Below, in pieces: positions 32,101 through 44,081 of a stretch of 64,000 nucleotides of DNA. The first letter of the stretch is position 1, and every line of letters starts with the position of its first letter. The DNA is from Chimonanthus salicifolius. Its lineage: Eukaryota > Streptophyta > Magnoliopsida > Laurales > Calycanthaceae. The notes beneath the pieces were generated by a model. The model did not search any database. It saw only the letters and a list, made by a program, of their open reading frames with translations, and was not told where the DNA came from. The position numbers and the translations under genes are program-made. The stretch covers positions 47,227,222-47,291,221 of the forward strand of contig CM023540.1 in assembly GCA_013350335.1 (NCBI GenBank), given 5' to 3'.

Positions 32101-35100
32101 TGCGTAAACATTCCAATTGATTATAACTGTTCAGATGGATCTTATAGAAGGTCATGTTAATTTTGGGATTTTGCAATCTTATGGTGTTGCCATTCCTTGT
32201 TCCACATTGAGAATCTTATCATTAACTTACAGGAAGAGCAAGCATCTCATTATGGTTATCAAATGGTCTATGCTTCATCCAATTGGTTGCAGAAGATAAA
32301 TTTTTTCTACTTTTTGTTTTCCATGTTATGCAAATTGTAATAATCATCATCAGCTAGCGTCCCATCTATATGGGGTCGGCTTTATGAGTTCTTCTCCAAT
32401 TAACCTTATTATAAACCATAACATGAGCCAATCTACAGTCTAATATGTTTTTTATCCCTTCTTTTCATGTTTTCAAATGTTGCTCTCTCGTAGTGCTTTT
32501 GATCTATAGCCTCTATTTCTTAGGTGTCCATTTAAGTCGCCTCCAATTATGATATTCTCCTCCAAATGTATACTTTGCACTAGATCATTTATAGATTTTT
32601 CAAAAGTTATCCCTCGCAATCCCTCCTAACTCGGGCTAAGGTGCATAAGCACTAATGATATTTAGGGTTTTGCAACTAAAATCCCTTTGATCATGATAAT
32701 CTTATTGATTCTCCATTGAATTTCAACAATCTTTTGAATAGCACTACTAACCACTATGCCTACACCATTTCTGAAGTTACACTCCTCTATGTAGAATAGC
32801 TTGAATCCATCCTTTAAATTTCTAGCTTTGCTACCTTTCTACTTAGTCTCTCATAAGCAAGCTATGCTTATGTTTCTTCTTTTCAAAACATGTACTAACT
32901 CTACACTCTTCTTTGTTAGGGTGTCTAAATTCCAAGATGTTAGTTGTAATTTTGTGGTTGTTTTAGCTCTAATCTATAGACATTTAGGGTTGTAAAGTGA
33001 CCTAATTATCAAGTAAAGAGAGGGCAAATGGATGTTGTGCAAATTGTAAACTCTCTTATTCCAAGTTGTCAGATGTTCTACACCTTTCTGAATGTAACTT
33101 TCATTAATTGAGCTGTGTTTAGTGTTTTAATATGCAAGTATATTTCTTACTTGCGGTTCTATCTGTTCATATACAGTGCTGCACCTACTGCTCGACTGGC
33201 GATGACAAGAAGAGTTCATCCTCTTGTTTCCTTGAATCCTTATCAAGGAAGCTGGACCATTAAGGTTCGGCTCACAAATAAAGGCAATCTAAGAACCTAT
33301 AAGAATGCCAGGGGAGAAGGGCACGTCTTCAATGTAGAGTTAACTGATGAAGACGTAAGTAATCCATTGATTTCTGGCTTTCATGTAGATAACTTATTTA
33401 TACCTAGGGAGTAAAATATTCCTTTTAAAGATTGTTGACTGCTTTCTATTCTTTAGATCATTTTCATGATAAAAAAATGGGAGATTGCATGATTACTCCA
33501 TTTTTTTCCTAAAAGAAATTAAACATACCCTTTTGAAAGATTGATGTCTGTCCAATAGTGTTGATTTGTTTCTCTTTATAGTTCATTTATGGGCCACGAA
33601 ATTATGAAGTAATACATTTTTCTAGTGAGATAATAATGTGTGTCCAACTTACATGGATTTGCTATGATGAAATGAATCACTCTCTAATATGTGTGGCCAA
33701 CATTTATCATGCTCCTCTGTTTAACTACTGCCTGTTGTGGCTATCTAGGAATCAACATGAGTGGGCCTACTGAATGTATCTGTTCTCAAATTATGGATCA
33801 TTTCATGCTCCACCAAATTATTGAGTTGTTAGTTTTGCATGCATGTGTGCAGATATTCTTATGCATTACATTTGTGCAGCTATGTTGGTCTTGATGTTCT
33901 TCACATATTACTTTAATACGTATTGGCAAAGTTTTAGAACATGATGAGGTAATTTTTATGTCAGAACAGTTTATATTCACTTGCCAAGTCACATCAGGCT
34001 CAAACTAATTTAAATGGGTGGTGAAAGATCAACTGTTTCATGAATGCAATACTATATGGGTGGAGAAATATTAACTATTTCATGAATGCAATACCTAATT
34101 GTATGAACAGTCCTTTCCACTTGCCATAAGCACATTCTTATAGTTACAGTTAAATTAGATAATTTGGCTAGACTAAATCACATCCTAGACCAGCTAGATG
34201 TCATTTGGATTTGTTTGCTCCTTTTTTCATGCTTCTAGACTACAGAAATTAGGTTAACCCAAATCCTTGGTGCAGGGAACCCAAATACAAGCAACAATGT
34301 TTAATGCAGCAGCTACAAAGTTCTACCCAAAGTTTGAGTTGGGGAAGGTTTATTACATTTCTAAGGGAACTCTTAAAGTTGCAAACAAACAGTTCAAAAC
34401 TGTACAAAATGATTATGAGATGACCTTAAATGAAAACTCTGAAGTTGAAGAAGTTGTTGGTGAGGGAGCTTTCATTCCAGAAACAAAATTCAATTTCGTC
34501 CAAATTGATCTGTTGGGTTCATATGTTAACGGAAAGGAGCTTGTTGGTAAGATTCATCTCCCAAACCCTCTACAATTATTTATCCAACTTTTGCATCTTT
34601 CTTTTGGCTGTTGCTCTCAGTTGCCTTCATTTCTTAACTGTCGTTCCAGACATCATTGGAGTTGTCCAGAATGTTTCACCTACTTTAAGTATTCGAAGGA
34701 AGAGTAACAATGAAAGTATTCCAAAGCGTGATATTACTATTGCTGATGACTCGTAAGTCTTCTCTACTGAAGCCGAAAAGACCTTCATGAATGATTTTGG
34801 ATAGAAATTGCAATTTTTGGGGTTGTGATTAGTGCAATTGTATTTTTTTCCTGAGTTCTCTGATTCTGATTATTGCAATTGTAGAAAGAAGACAGTAATA
34901 GTTTCATTGTGGAATGAACTTGCAACAAATGTGGGGCAGGAACTGCTTGACATTGTCGATACTTCTCCTGTTGTGGCAATAAAATGCCTCAAAGTAGGAG
35001 ATTTTCAAGGTTAGCTTTTAGTTTTACTTCCATTCAGTCAATTTCCTATGGTTTTCAGGTATGTATCTCCACATTTTATTGATTACTTGAATGATGTTCT

Positions 35101-37027
35101 TAGGTGTATCCTTGTCATCATTGACCAAAAGCACAGTACTAATAAATCCAGATATACCTGAAGCTAAGAAACTCAGATCCTGGTAGGAAATCGATTAATG
35201 TTCTATGTTCCTACTGTCAACAAATCAAATTCAGTTGCTTATGTTTTCTGCATGTCAATAGGTTTGACTCAGAGGGTAAAGAAACTTCAATGGCTTCTGT
35301 GGGGTCTGGCATGATATCTGCTTCATCAAAAAGTGGTGCAAGATCATTCTATTCTGATAGGGTCTTCCTTTCTCATATTATAAACAATCCAACTTTGGGC
35401 CAGGACAAGGTATTATTTGTTCTAAAAAGAAATTGAGCTCCTTGTTAAGTTTATTTACTAAATAGAACTGTACGTTCCTTGACCGGGATGCTCATAGTAA
35501 TCCTCATGCCCTTGAATTTAGACTGGGTGGGCCCTGTTTTGTGATAGCTTTTGCGTTCATCCCCACCTATGAACAGACACACACGCAGACACAATAGCCA
35601 GATTGGATTTGTCGGTGTAGAGTTGTTTTTCATTTTTTATAGCCATTGTAAAAAAAAGTGTCCTATGTTTCACGGTTCTCTGAAATGTGTGATGCACCTG
35701 CTGAATTTTTTCATGGATTCTTCTAAGATGACATTATTGCACCTTGTTATTTTTAAATTTAAAATATTTTTATATTCTGCACAATTGTTTTGGTTGAAAC
35801 TAGTGCATTTCTATACTTAATTTCATTTAAATATCATGCTTCATCTGCTAATCTTGTGTTTTGGGATTGGTTGTATCTTATGCCTTGTATGGACTTCCAC
35901 ACTTCACTAGACCATGGATCCTACTTTCTACAGTCAGACATGAAAATTCTGCATGAGCGGAGGATCATGGACTCTTCTAAAAATGGATAAGATCTGTAAA
36001 ATAGAATGCGTTTTATTCTTTATGATGCTTCTCTGATCTGGTTTTGTCATGGGCAGCCTGTGTTTTTCAATATCAAAGCTTTTATAAATTACATCAAGCC
36101 TGATCAGCCAATGTGGTATCGGGCGTGCAAGACATGCAACAAGAAGGTAATTGAAGCTGTTGGGTCTGGGTACTGGTGTGAAGGATGCCAAAAGAATGAT
36201 GAAGAATGCAGTTTGAGGTAGGAAATTGGACAATACTTGATTCACCATATCTTATACCAAATGCTGCAAGGCTGATGTTTTTCCATATTCTGCCAGGTAT
36301 ATAATGGTAGTAAAGGTCGCAGATGCAACAGGTGAAGCTTGGCTTTCTCTTTTCAATGAACAGGCAGAGAAGATAATTGGATGCTCTGCAGATGAGCTTG
36401 ATCGGATAAAGTCTGAGGTGAATATGAACTAAATCAGATTTTTTTTGGTAGGCAACAGTAGTAGATTACATTATATAATATAACAGATGACATAGTACAC
36501 TAGATATGAGTGCCCTCAACTTTCAGACTACAAAAAGACAGAAAACCAGACTCACTGATAGACAACACACTCAACAGCATCATTCCCTTCCTAATAAGGA
36601 AAAAAATACAACTAGTGTTAGGAAGGAAGCATCTCTCAGATTTCCATCACTGTCCAGCTTTAATTTGCAAAGGGCTGCTTGAACATATTGGCGTCTTTGT
36701 CAGTAAAGGACATTGGTATACTTTTTCACTATTTAAATGATGATAAGTGGACAAAGGACGACTTTAATATCTCTTGTTATCAAAAAAAATTTACATTGAT
36801 TTGATTACTCCATTGTTATTCTGAAAAATCAGGAGGGGGATGCAAAGGTATCTCAGAAGCTGAAAGAAGCAACATGGATCCCACGTTTGTTCCGAGTCAG
36901 TGTTGCCCAGACTGAGTACATGAAAGAGAAGAGGCAGAGGATCACAATCAGAGCTGAAGCAGCTGTTGATTGGTCAGCAGAGTCAAGATATCTAATGGAG
37001 GAGATGTCCAAGTTGAAAGCCTCTTAA
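29136..37027 (+). CDS. replication protein A 70-kDa DNA-binding subunit (RPA1B/RPA1D type), 631 aa
   Basis: Large subunit of the heterotrimeric single-stranded-DNA-binding complex used in nuclear DNA replication, repair and recombination. Exons: 29136-29272, 30513-30659, 30744-30899, 31213-31287, 33177-33354, 34276-34546, 34650-34752, 34885-35009, 35104-35182, 35262-35409, 36057-36217, 36297-36417, 36833-37027. All have GT/AG borders; the total of 1896 nt is an intact frame. The N-terminal OB fold (DBD-F, about 1-115) contains EIVVQVVDLKPLG. DBD-A starts near residue 175 (LAMTRRVHPLVSLNPYQ). DBD-B follows from about 310 (FNFVQIDLLGSYV), then DBD-C with a zinc ribbon at Cys497, Cys500, Cys514 and Cys517 (CKTC...CEGC). 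It ends at EEMSKLKAS without the extra C-terminal zinc-knuckle extension of the RPA1C/E group. Family members of this type are about 600-630 aa. The start GCGATGGCC has a good context, and the protein begins MAKTVTPGAIS as in relatives. Confidence 0.93.
29273..30512 (+). other. RPA1 intron 1 (1.24 kb)
   Basis: Begins gtgagccc directly after the first exon, ends ttgcag. Pyrimidine-rich start and AT-rich body, no transposon recognised. Long first introns near the start codon often raise expression in plants, but nothing here shows that directly. Confidence 0.7.
31213..31287 (+). other. RPA1 exon 4, 25-codon cassette resembling the end of exon 3
   Basis: The translation NEVKTEHKGIIAKSAAQIV parallels NDAKIEDTGIILKPK...ASQMM in exon 3. 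The DNA match extends upstream into intron 3 (GACATGGAAATGAAATCAG against GAAATGGAAATCAG). The exon is 75 nt with the same phase at both ends, so skipping it keeps the frame. It encodes part of the linker between DBD-F and DBD-A. Confidence 0.7.
31288..33176 (+). other. RPA1 intron 4 (1.9 kb)
   Basis: Holds an RTE-type LINE fragment at 32341-33037. The first kilobase shows no recognisable element. The acceptor is TATACAG/TGCTGC. Confidence 0.7.
32341..33037 (-). mobile_element. RTE-type LINE, endonuclease remnant joined to 3' end
   Basis: On the minus strand the translation shows an APE-type endonuclease start: LTSWNLDTLTKKSVELVHVL, then RNISIACL.ETK, then NFRNGVGIVVSS. These match the WNIGTL, IACLQETKW and RNGVGI blocks of plant RTE elements. 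The left end has the RTE-type terminal sequence AAAGCCGACCCCATATAG and a GAT repeat. TGCAAATTGTAA is duplicated at 32329-32340 and 33038-33049. Endonuclease and 3' end are joined with the reverse transcriptase missing, so it is deleted and inactive. Confidence 0.85.
33355..34275 (+). other. RPA1 intron 5 (0.92 kb)
   Basis: Starts gtaagtaatcc and ends ggtgcag. It contains a local repeat, GGTG(GA)GAAA...AACT(G/A)TTTCATGAATGCAATAC, at about 34018-34050 and 34059-34093. No mobile element is certain. Confidence 0.6.
35410..36056 (+). other. RPA1 intron 10 (0.65 kb)
   Basis: Ordinary AT-rich intron with CA-rich stretch near 35575-35595. No feature recognised. Confidence 0.6.
36418..36832 (+). other. 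RPA1 intron 12 (0.42 kb), possible small retro-insert
   Basis: Starts gtgaatatg and ends aaatcag. A T-run at 36440-36448 followed by non-intron-like sequence could be the reversed tail of a minus-strand retroposon, but I found no matching ends. Confidence 0.4.
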
Positions 37028-37377
37028 TGTTCCCAACCAACAAGTTTAGGCCTTTAAAATCTAAGCTTAGAACCCCATATTTTTAGTTATTTTGCCTAAT
37101 GCTCATATATGATTACTGGGTGGGTTGACTTAGGGTTGGATTTTCAGATTTTTAATATTGGGTTTCTTCTAACTTCTTTCATGTAATGTATATGTTCCTC
37201 AAGACAACTATTTCAGTGCAGTTTATCTGCTTTCATCAATGATTTTACAAGTGAAATATAGCACTAGGCTGTCTTTTTATCGTTATTTATCTTTATTATT
37301 AATCATAAAGCTGATTATTTTATCATTTTTCATTTTTTTTTCTTTACATTTTCAGTTACTTTATTTGTACCATCTGT

Positions 37378-37560
37378 CTTTTTTTTCTAACCAAGATGTC
37401 TTGGTTTCTTACATCATTCGATTAATCTTTTGAGCATGTGCAAGTCTCTCTATTCACATTGGATAACTCTACGGGCAGTGGTCTTTTGAGATGGAGTGGG
37501 AATCGAACTCTCGTTCTATTTCTTGAGATGGATTTCTGACCATCACTCTAATCCCGTTGG
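37378..37560 (-). mobile_element. tRNA-derived SINE, same family as 3423-3605
   Basis: On the minus strand: A-box-like TAGAGTGATGGTC, B box GAGTTCGATTCCC, then GACTTGCACATGC, CCAAGACATCTTGGTTAG and an A-run (T-run at 37379-37386). ATCTGT lies at both edges (37372-37377 and 37561-37566), a possible short target-site duplication. Length is equal to the first copy, 183 bp. Confidence 0.75.
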
Positions 37561-38269
37561 ATCTGTAAAGACTTTGTTTTTTGTCCCATCTTAATTTTAT
37601 TACAACTTATAAGCCTTGGTGGATTTGAAACATGATCTGATGGCAATAAGTTAGATATTTATTGAATTAATTATAGGAGTTAAACCTTTTCTTTGACCTA
37701 ATTTAATCTCATTCATTTGAAGATGAATCTGAAGCTCAACTTACTAGAACAATTGCAAATATGAATTAAAAATAAGTCCAAATTATCAAGTAGTAAACCA
37801 AGAGGGTTAGTACTTGAGTTAATTGATTGAGTTGGACTCTATGAACAACTGACGCTACCTTGGAAGATTCTTCTAATTAGAATATATAGAGAATTTAAAC
37901 TAAAAGGAGGGGTCGATCCTCACATGCAGCAGTAAAAATAAAAATCATGGATATTTTTAAATATTCTCAGATTCCCAAAAAGAATTGTATCATTAAAGAA
38001 CATGAATGCCTTACTGGAGATTTAGATCTCACAAGCACTGAAAATGAGAATCATTTGTCCTCAAGAAATAAAAAAAAATCATGTTGACAATATTTTATGT
38101 CTAACCCGACCCTACCCTATCCACTTAGGCCACCTCACCATCCGCCTACATTTCTTTTTTTTAATTGTGTATTTGTATTTAAAAACATAAACAGTTTACG
38201 AGAATGGGCTAAAGTATCATATTTATGGTACTTCAATTTTAAATAATCTAAAATATATATAGAATTGTG

Positions 38270-38350
38270 GATGCTTTATAATGAATCGAATTCAAGACCT
38301 CTTTTTACAAGGAGAATTTCTTGACAGCTAAACTCCTCTTGAATTAATGA
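38270..38350 (-). mobile_element. decayed SINE head of the same family
   Basis: The minus strand reads AGGAGTTTAGCTGTCAAGAA, then a short spacer and GAGGTCTTGAATTCGATTCA. This parallels GGTCTGACGGTCAAGAAGC and GAGGTCTTGAGTTCGATTCA in the copy at 3423. The 3' half is not clear. Confidence 0.55.
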
Positions 38351-38816
38351 CCCTATATTATGTGCAGACTGCGGAGCATATATTACTAGTCTGTGAAAGT
38401 ACACAATATGTTATTATTTTTAGATAATTACTAAAGTAAATTATTTTCTATAGTATATTTGCATTTTAGTCACAAATTTATTAATGGTTGTTTCAAGTTT
38501 ATATATATATATATATATATATATTCTCGAGATTTTTTCTGTAATTTCTAATAAATACTCAAAAGTTTGAAAATATCCTAATATTTTCAATAGTCAATAT
38601 TATCTCGAAAAGAGTAATTGTGACCTTGTTAAAATTACTAATTTAAGTGGTAGAAAATAATTTTAGAAACTATCTAATCTAAAATTCTTTGTCAACTCAT
38701 TAAAATCTAAATAAATCAAAGCCCAAGAAACGAGTCTAATTGTTTGGTTGGATTTTTTCTATACTCTATTGTATGAAGTGCACAATGTGTTAAAAGGTTA
38801 AAGTTATGCTTTCAGC

Positions 38817-38952
38817 TAGGGGTTCAAAATTCGATATCGGTCGATATTTTTCTCTTCCTTTTTTTTTTTTTAAACAAATATCGGCATATCGGCCTATATG
38901 ATACGATTTAAAAACCGTATCATATATTGTATCGGCCGATATTTGTACCCTG
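38817..38952. mobile_element. hAT-like MITE, TATCGGCCGATA family
   Basis: Starts TAGGGGTTCAAAATTCGATA and ends GATATTTGTACCCTG. The octamers CTTTCAGC (38809-38816) and CTTTGAGC (38953-38960) match at 7 of 8. It contains a pyrimidine tract, then TATCGGCATATCGGCC and TATCGGCCGATA. Confidence 0.82.
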
Positions 38953-39392
38953 CTTTGAGCTTGGTTTGAAGCTGTTTCAAAGTTATGGTTAGAGGATGAA
39001 AGTACTGAAGTAACTTGAAGAACAACTTGTTTCTAGAGATCTTGCAAGTAGTTTCATCAGCTTTGGTGTAGTTGTAATGAATTGAGATTGTCTAAAGATT
39101 ACATTGACATAGCAAACTTCTATTGGAAGATCTTGCAAGTAGTTTCATCAAATAATCAAGTTGTTATAAGAAGGCACTATTATCATGTAAGTGAATTTTT
39201 TAAGTCCTACTATTTCAAGTATTTTTCTGTGTGCGGGTTAATGGTCAATTCCCATTATTGTTATTGCAAGGGCTTGACACAAAAAGGACTACTCCTCATA
39301 GTTTGTACCTGATGTGTATCGATAAGGAGATTTACACATGCTTTAAAAATTAATTAAATGATACATCTGAATAGTCTTTAAAAAAAAAAAAT

Positions 39393-39613
39393 GGCAATAG
39401 CAAGTTGGTTTCCCTCCAATGGCAGTGAGTGAAGAAATCAAGGGCTAGATTGGTTCAGGTCTCATTATAAAACCTCCCTCCCTAATTATTTTGAGCACCT
39501 TTATTCTTTGAGCTAGTTACAAGAAGACATGTGGCAGTAGGGGTTGCTTTACTTCCAATGGATGTGCATAAATCAGTGGCTAAGATTGGTTCAGGTGCAT
39601 TATAAAACCCCAT
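39393..39613. repeat. two copies of a dispersed repeat ending in CATTATAAAACC
   Basis: Copies at about 39393-39476 and 39517-39613 share TTCCA(A/T)TGG, GGCTA(A)GATTGGTTCAGGT and CATTATAAAACCCC. A third copy lies at 41039-41143. Nature unknown; the shared TATAAAA invites comparison with a promoter or LTR, but nothing else supports that. Confidence 0.65.
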
Positions 39614-40278
39614 AGTTTTTTTTTTTAAAAAGAGAGCTACATCTTTAATAGTTACTATATCTCTTAAGATTTGGGAAAGTTAGGAATTCAAAATTTTTAA
39701 ATATTGTTAAAAAAATAAAATAAAATTGTAGAAAAAAATTGTAAGTGACCATTATATGAATCTTGATTATTTGTTTGTTAATTTTTTATGATTTGTTTTC
39801 ATGTCAGTAAGGAAGAAATAAAAAATTATTAGAATCATTAATATTATATAATTATTAATAAGAAATCATACAATATCGGATGTGTATTATCATGTCTCCT
39901 TTTAATGACATATGAATGTGTATTATTGATTCATTCGATTGTCACAGATGTTTCGATGTATTATGAGTTTGTAATAGGGAAATAAGATATTAATATTCTT
40001 TGATATTTTATAAATTTGTTAGAAATAAAAATGTAATGATATATTAAATTTTTATTGCAATCTTTTTCTTGATGTTTAGTTTTCTATTTATACCTATATA
40101 TTTCAAAATATTTTAAAATAAATTCTAATATTAAATTAATAGAATTTGATTTTTTAATTCTATTTCTTCATACAATCCTATCCACAATGTTTTCCATCAA
40201 TTCATGTTCCTTGCTTTTACCATTTTAAATTAAAACTCACAATCATAATTAAAGGATCGAATTTTATATAACATTATA

Positions 40279-40469
40279 CTCCTCCTGTCCCAATTTAGTT
40301 GTCTTATATGGATTTTGAAATTGTCCTAAAATAGTTATCTCATTTATATTTGAGTAGCATAAAGTGTGTTGAAAATGGATGAGATCATATGAAGTACTAG
40401 CTTTATATAGAGAGTTCTTTAAAAAATATAAATTTTTCAAATGACACAAATAAAATGGGACGGAAGGAT
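40279..40469. mobile_element. Stowaway-type MITE (about 190 bp)
   Basis: Left end CTCCTCCTGTCCCAATTTAG and right end AAAATGGGACGGAAGGAT are inverted repeats of the Stowaway (Tc1/mariner) type, flanked by TA on both sides. Internal parts match the copy at 48935-49134 in the opposite orientation (CTAGCTTTATATAGAGAGTT against its complement). Confidence 0.85.
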
Positions 40470-40574
40470 TATATGACAATATAATAATATATACATCTCC
40501 GTAATGTCAAAAAATAACAATAATGGTCCATAAGTGCAACCTATTTATGAAAGAATTTCAAACACTCTCAAATC

Positions 40575-40745
40575 TCTTTTTCTTAAAAAAACATTAACTT
40601 CTTGCATCTATTGATGACTTTTTCTTTAAAAAAACATTAACTTCTTGCATGTGTTTATCTCTTTTTCTTCAAAAAATATTAACTTCATGCATTTTTAAAT
40701 TTTTTATTTTTAAAAAACATTTACTTCTTGCATGTGTTTACAATG
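40575..40745. repeat. four-copy degenerate tandem repeat (about 40-60 bp)
   Basis: Units share CTTTTTCTT(A/C)AAAAAA(C/T)ATTAACTTC(T/A)TGCAT, with CATGTGTTTA after two of them. No coding sense. It lies just before a decayed MITE. Confidence 0.8.
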
Positions 40746-40829
40746 GGAATTTCAAAAGGTCTTAATATCTTTATCTTTAAAATTTAATTTTTCAAAATTT
40801 CGAGAATTTCATAATAAATTCGTTGAATT

Positions 40830-41035
40830 TATGATATATCGCCAATATTATGAGCGATATATCAGTGCAAATTCGGTGATTTATCAGTGATATGTGGTGT
40901 GTTCCCCTACCGATATTTGATTTTTTTTTTAAAAAAATATTTTTAGACCGAAATGCATGATATCGGCTGATATTTTAAGTGATATATATTGCTTATATGG
41001 GCCGATATTTTCCTGAGAAGGCTCATATGTATCAG
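40830..41035. mobile_element. decayed hAT-like MITE of the TATCGGCCGATA family
   Basis: Contains CCCCTACCGATATTTGA, a T/A switch, GATATCGGCTGATATTTT and GGGCCGATATTTT, but no intact ends or target duplication. Assigned by internal similarity only. Confidence 0.55.
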
Positions 41036-41038
41036 CCA

Positions 41039-41143
41039 ATTACAAAAAGACATGTGGAAGTAGGGGTTGCGGGGTTGCTTTCCTTTCAATGGAAGTGCAT
41101 AAATCTATGGCTAAGATTGGTTTAGTTTCATTATAAAACCCCA
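41039..41143. repeat. third copy of the CATTATAAAACCCC repeat
   Basis: Aligns with 39517-39613 from ACATGTGG(A/C)AGTAGGGGTTGC to CATTATAAAACCCCATA. It has an internal duplication of GGGGTTGC that the other copies lack. Confidence 0.7.
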
Positions 41144-42255
41144 TAATTTTTTTTAACTATAACTCTTTTCATATTTCTATTTAATTGAGATCATCGTCTT
41201 CAATTTTTTTCCAAATTTCCAGCATTTATGCTTGTTTCTCCTCTATTTTCTAGTAAATTTGTTCACATTTCTTGCTTTCTGCTTATCATATCATTTCTCG
41301 ATATTTACATCTATTAAAATTAAATATGTGATAAAAATATAAGCACATTGGTTTCTTTAGTTGAAAATTAAGTTTATCAAATTAATTTTATGTAAAATTT
41401 AAGTTGTCTAAGCTTTATAATCTACTTGATTTAAGAATATAGAATAGATTATCTATAATGCAATCAATGTTATGGTTTTAGAAAAAATAGCTTAAAATTT
41501 TGAATAAGATGAATTCAAATGTCTGACTAATTTAATTTTTTTTTTTTCAAATATACAATGTATTTCATTTTATTTATCAAATATTAGTATAAAAATCTCA
41601 TTTTAACAAATTAAATTAGAGATTCTCAATATATTAATTTTTTGTTAAAATCTCTATAAAGGAAACAACCAATATGACATAATTACAATATTTATTAAAC
41701 TAAATTAGAGATTGGTAGGTATATCAACTATGAAAATTTTCATTTAAATATTTTTGTTTATTTAATTTAAGTGAATAAGATAGATACTTGATAAAGCGCT
41801 CTATTTCACCCATCTATTCTATTTAGTGTAAATTAGATTTTTATATTATTTAATAGAATCAATTTCTTTTAAATTATTTAGGTTAAATTAGATTGTTATA
41901 CTATTTAATAAAAAATTATTATATCAACAATATTTTCTTTAATTTTTACAATAAATAAACTCGGGTATCTTGACATAATTATGTCAATTTAGATCAACAA
42001 CTCTATGGAATTTTTATTTTTAAACTAATTATCATTTAAAAACTTAAAAATACTTAGGTTTGCAGTAGAGTCAACTACTCAACATGACATTATTTTAAGT
42101 ACAGTGAGTAAATAAGTTTTTTTAACTTTTTAAAAATTAATCTGACTTTCTTGAATTGACTTTAAATTTTAAAGTTTTTTTATCAGTTAACTATCCATCT
42201 TTTAAAAAACTAAATAATTCTGCTCTCGCTGTATGCATTTTAGTGCCGTCAGAAC
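41144..42255. other. AT-rich sequence without recognisable feature
   Basis: Very AT-rich. No ORF with similarity to known proteins and no repeat ends were identified. Confidence 0.6.
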
Positions 42256-42382
42256 CAGGGTGTAAATATCGGTCGATTCAGATGATATCTAATATATATC
42301 ACCGATATCGGTCGATATTGGTGGGTTTTGTAAAAAAAAAAAAGAGAAAGAAATATATCGGCCTACGATATTTATACCCTTG
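42256..42382. mobile_element. hAT-like MITE, TATCGGCCGATA family
   Basis: Starts CAGGGTGTAAATATCGGTCG and ends GATATTTATACCCTTG. The segment ATATTGGTGGGTTTTGTAAA is shared with the copy at 53903-54085, so the two form a subfamily. Flanking octamers do not match well. Confidence 0.75.
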
Positions 42383-43893
42383 GTTGGGAACACTTTTTAT
42401 AAAATATTGACAAGGTAGTGATTTTTGTACTACCATTTTCTCTCACAGTGCACAATTTTAAAAGTAAATTTGAATTTTGTTTTTACTTTTCTTTTCTTTT
42501 CTTTTTTGAATTTATGTGTGGAAAAACGAGAATACCCAGCGTAAAACTTTCATAGGTGAACACACTACCCCTAGGACACATTAAAATTAGGCCATAAGAG
42601 CTTAAACCAACAATCTTACACTTCCTAAAATAAATATGAATTTCGCTCTTACTTCTCTATTCTCTTTTTAAAAAGTAATATCAAAATTGAAATGTCCTTT
42701 GCAGAAATCACTCTTAGTGACAACTTATCACATTTTTGGGTCCAACAGACTATCATTTAATGCTATTCATTAGATTTATTTATATTTAAAAAGATTTTTT
42801 TAAAATAAATTGTTGAATCTAAAACGAAAAGGAACCTTGAAATATATGTCCAAACCTTTTAAAAATAATCGTATGAGATTGAAAAAAAATACCCTAATCT
42901 TTCATCCGACCAGACAGTACCGATTCCTTTTTCACATGCTCCAGTACTTTTTGACACGTGTACATGGAAAAGGAATCTTCAATCCCTTCGATCAAAAAGA
43001 GAGGATTTATAGTTGACCCAATTGACAGGTGACGGTTTCATCAGGGAAAGTCTCACCAGCGTTGGATTTGCATTTGGATTTGAATATTCATTTCAATTCA
43101 ATTAATACTTTCGTTTGAAATCGGAATTGGCCCATTTTATAATCAAATAATAAACCAATTTTTTAAATTGATGTAATTTATGTTAATTATACAACCATAT
43201 CGATTATTATTTTTTAATTTAACTCAGCCAACTTGAGCAGCATTTGATTGTATTCTTTTTCTTTAACTAACAATAGGTTTAAAAATTTAATCAACTTAAT
43301 TGAAGTTAAAATATTATGGTCAGTTATTTAGATAAAGTAAATATTTTATAATTATAAGGATTGGTTTATAAAAATATCACCTGGGGGATTGTAGACTGTA
43401 ATAGTTAGTTTGCCCATGGTTTTGTATAGAGTTCACTCAAGGCTGAATTCACACCCCCTCTCTCTCACTTCAATCTACTTCATGTGAATCTCTCTCTCAC
43501 TTCAATCTACTTCATCTGAATTGTATCTAGACTTAATTTGATTCTATTTTGAACTGATCTCTCACATATACATTAAAAATTCTTACACGTTAATTTTTTA
43601 GCTCTTAAAAATCATTACTTTTCAAGTCTAATAGACTTAATATTTTATGAGAAGCATCATCCTGAACGTACTTTTAAAACTTACTCATTTTCATGCATTA
43701 GACCTCACCCTTATAGGCCTTACAGGGGCCAAGGATAATTATTACTCATGGCCATGTTGCCCAAAACAAACCGATTCCTAGGATAAATTTGATATTCTTT
43801 TATAATCGTAACTATAGTTTTTGCAATCAATGAACATTATTAACATAGAAACAAACCTTAAGTAATGTTTCATAGAATATCAACTCTTGGAAT
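42383..43893. other. AT-rich sequence without recognisable feature
   Basis: Simple CT stretches near 42490 and 43460, including a repeated CTCTCTCACTTCAATCTACTTCAT at about 43459 and 43491. No gene or element was recognised. Confidence 0.55.
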
Positions 43894-44081
43894 CAGGGGT
43901 CTAGATATCGGCCGATATCCAATATATATTGGCGATATATATCGCCGATATTGGCCGATATCCGATATATATTGGCGATATATATCGTCGATATCGGCCG
44001 ATATTAATACTTTTTTAAAAAAAAAGAAAAAAAAATTAAGAGAGAGAAAAATATCGGCCGATACTGAATTTTAAACCCCTG
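43894..44081. mobile_element. hAT-like MITE with perfect 8-bp TSD, TATCGGCCGATA family
   Basis: Starts CAGGGGTCTAGATATCGG and ends GAATTTTAAACCCCTG. It is flanked by identical octamers CTTGGAAT at 43886-43893 and 44082-44089. Inside is a tandem of GGCCGATATCC and AATATATATTGGCGATATA units, then an A-rich tract and GAGAGAG. The 8-bp duplication and the CAGGG ends fit the hAT superfamily. Confidence 0.92.

Larger units (their letters stand above)
37028..38816. other. RPA1 downstream region
   Basis: The 3' UTR starts at 37028; no canonical AATAAA is obvious within the next 200 bases. A SINE is at 37378-37560, a probable SINE relic at 38270-38350 and an AT run at 38499-38522. The remainder shows no coding similarity. 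Confidence 0.6.

Noticed and set aside
35934..36248. 104-residue minus-strand open frame
   Set aside because: Antisense of RPA1 exon 11 and its flanks; the + strand encodes the conserved zinc ribbon.
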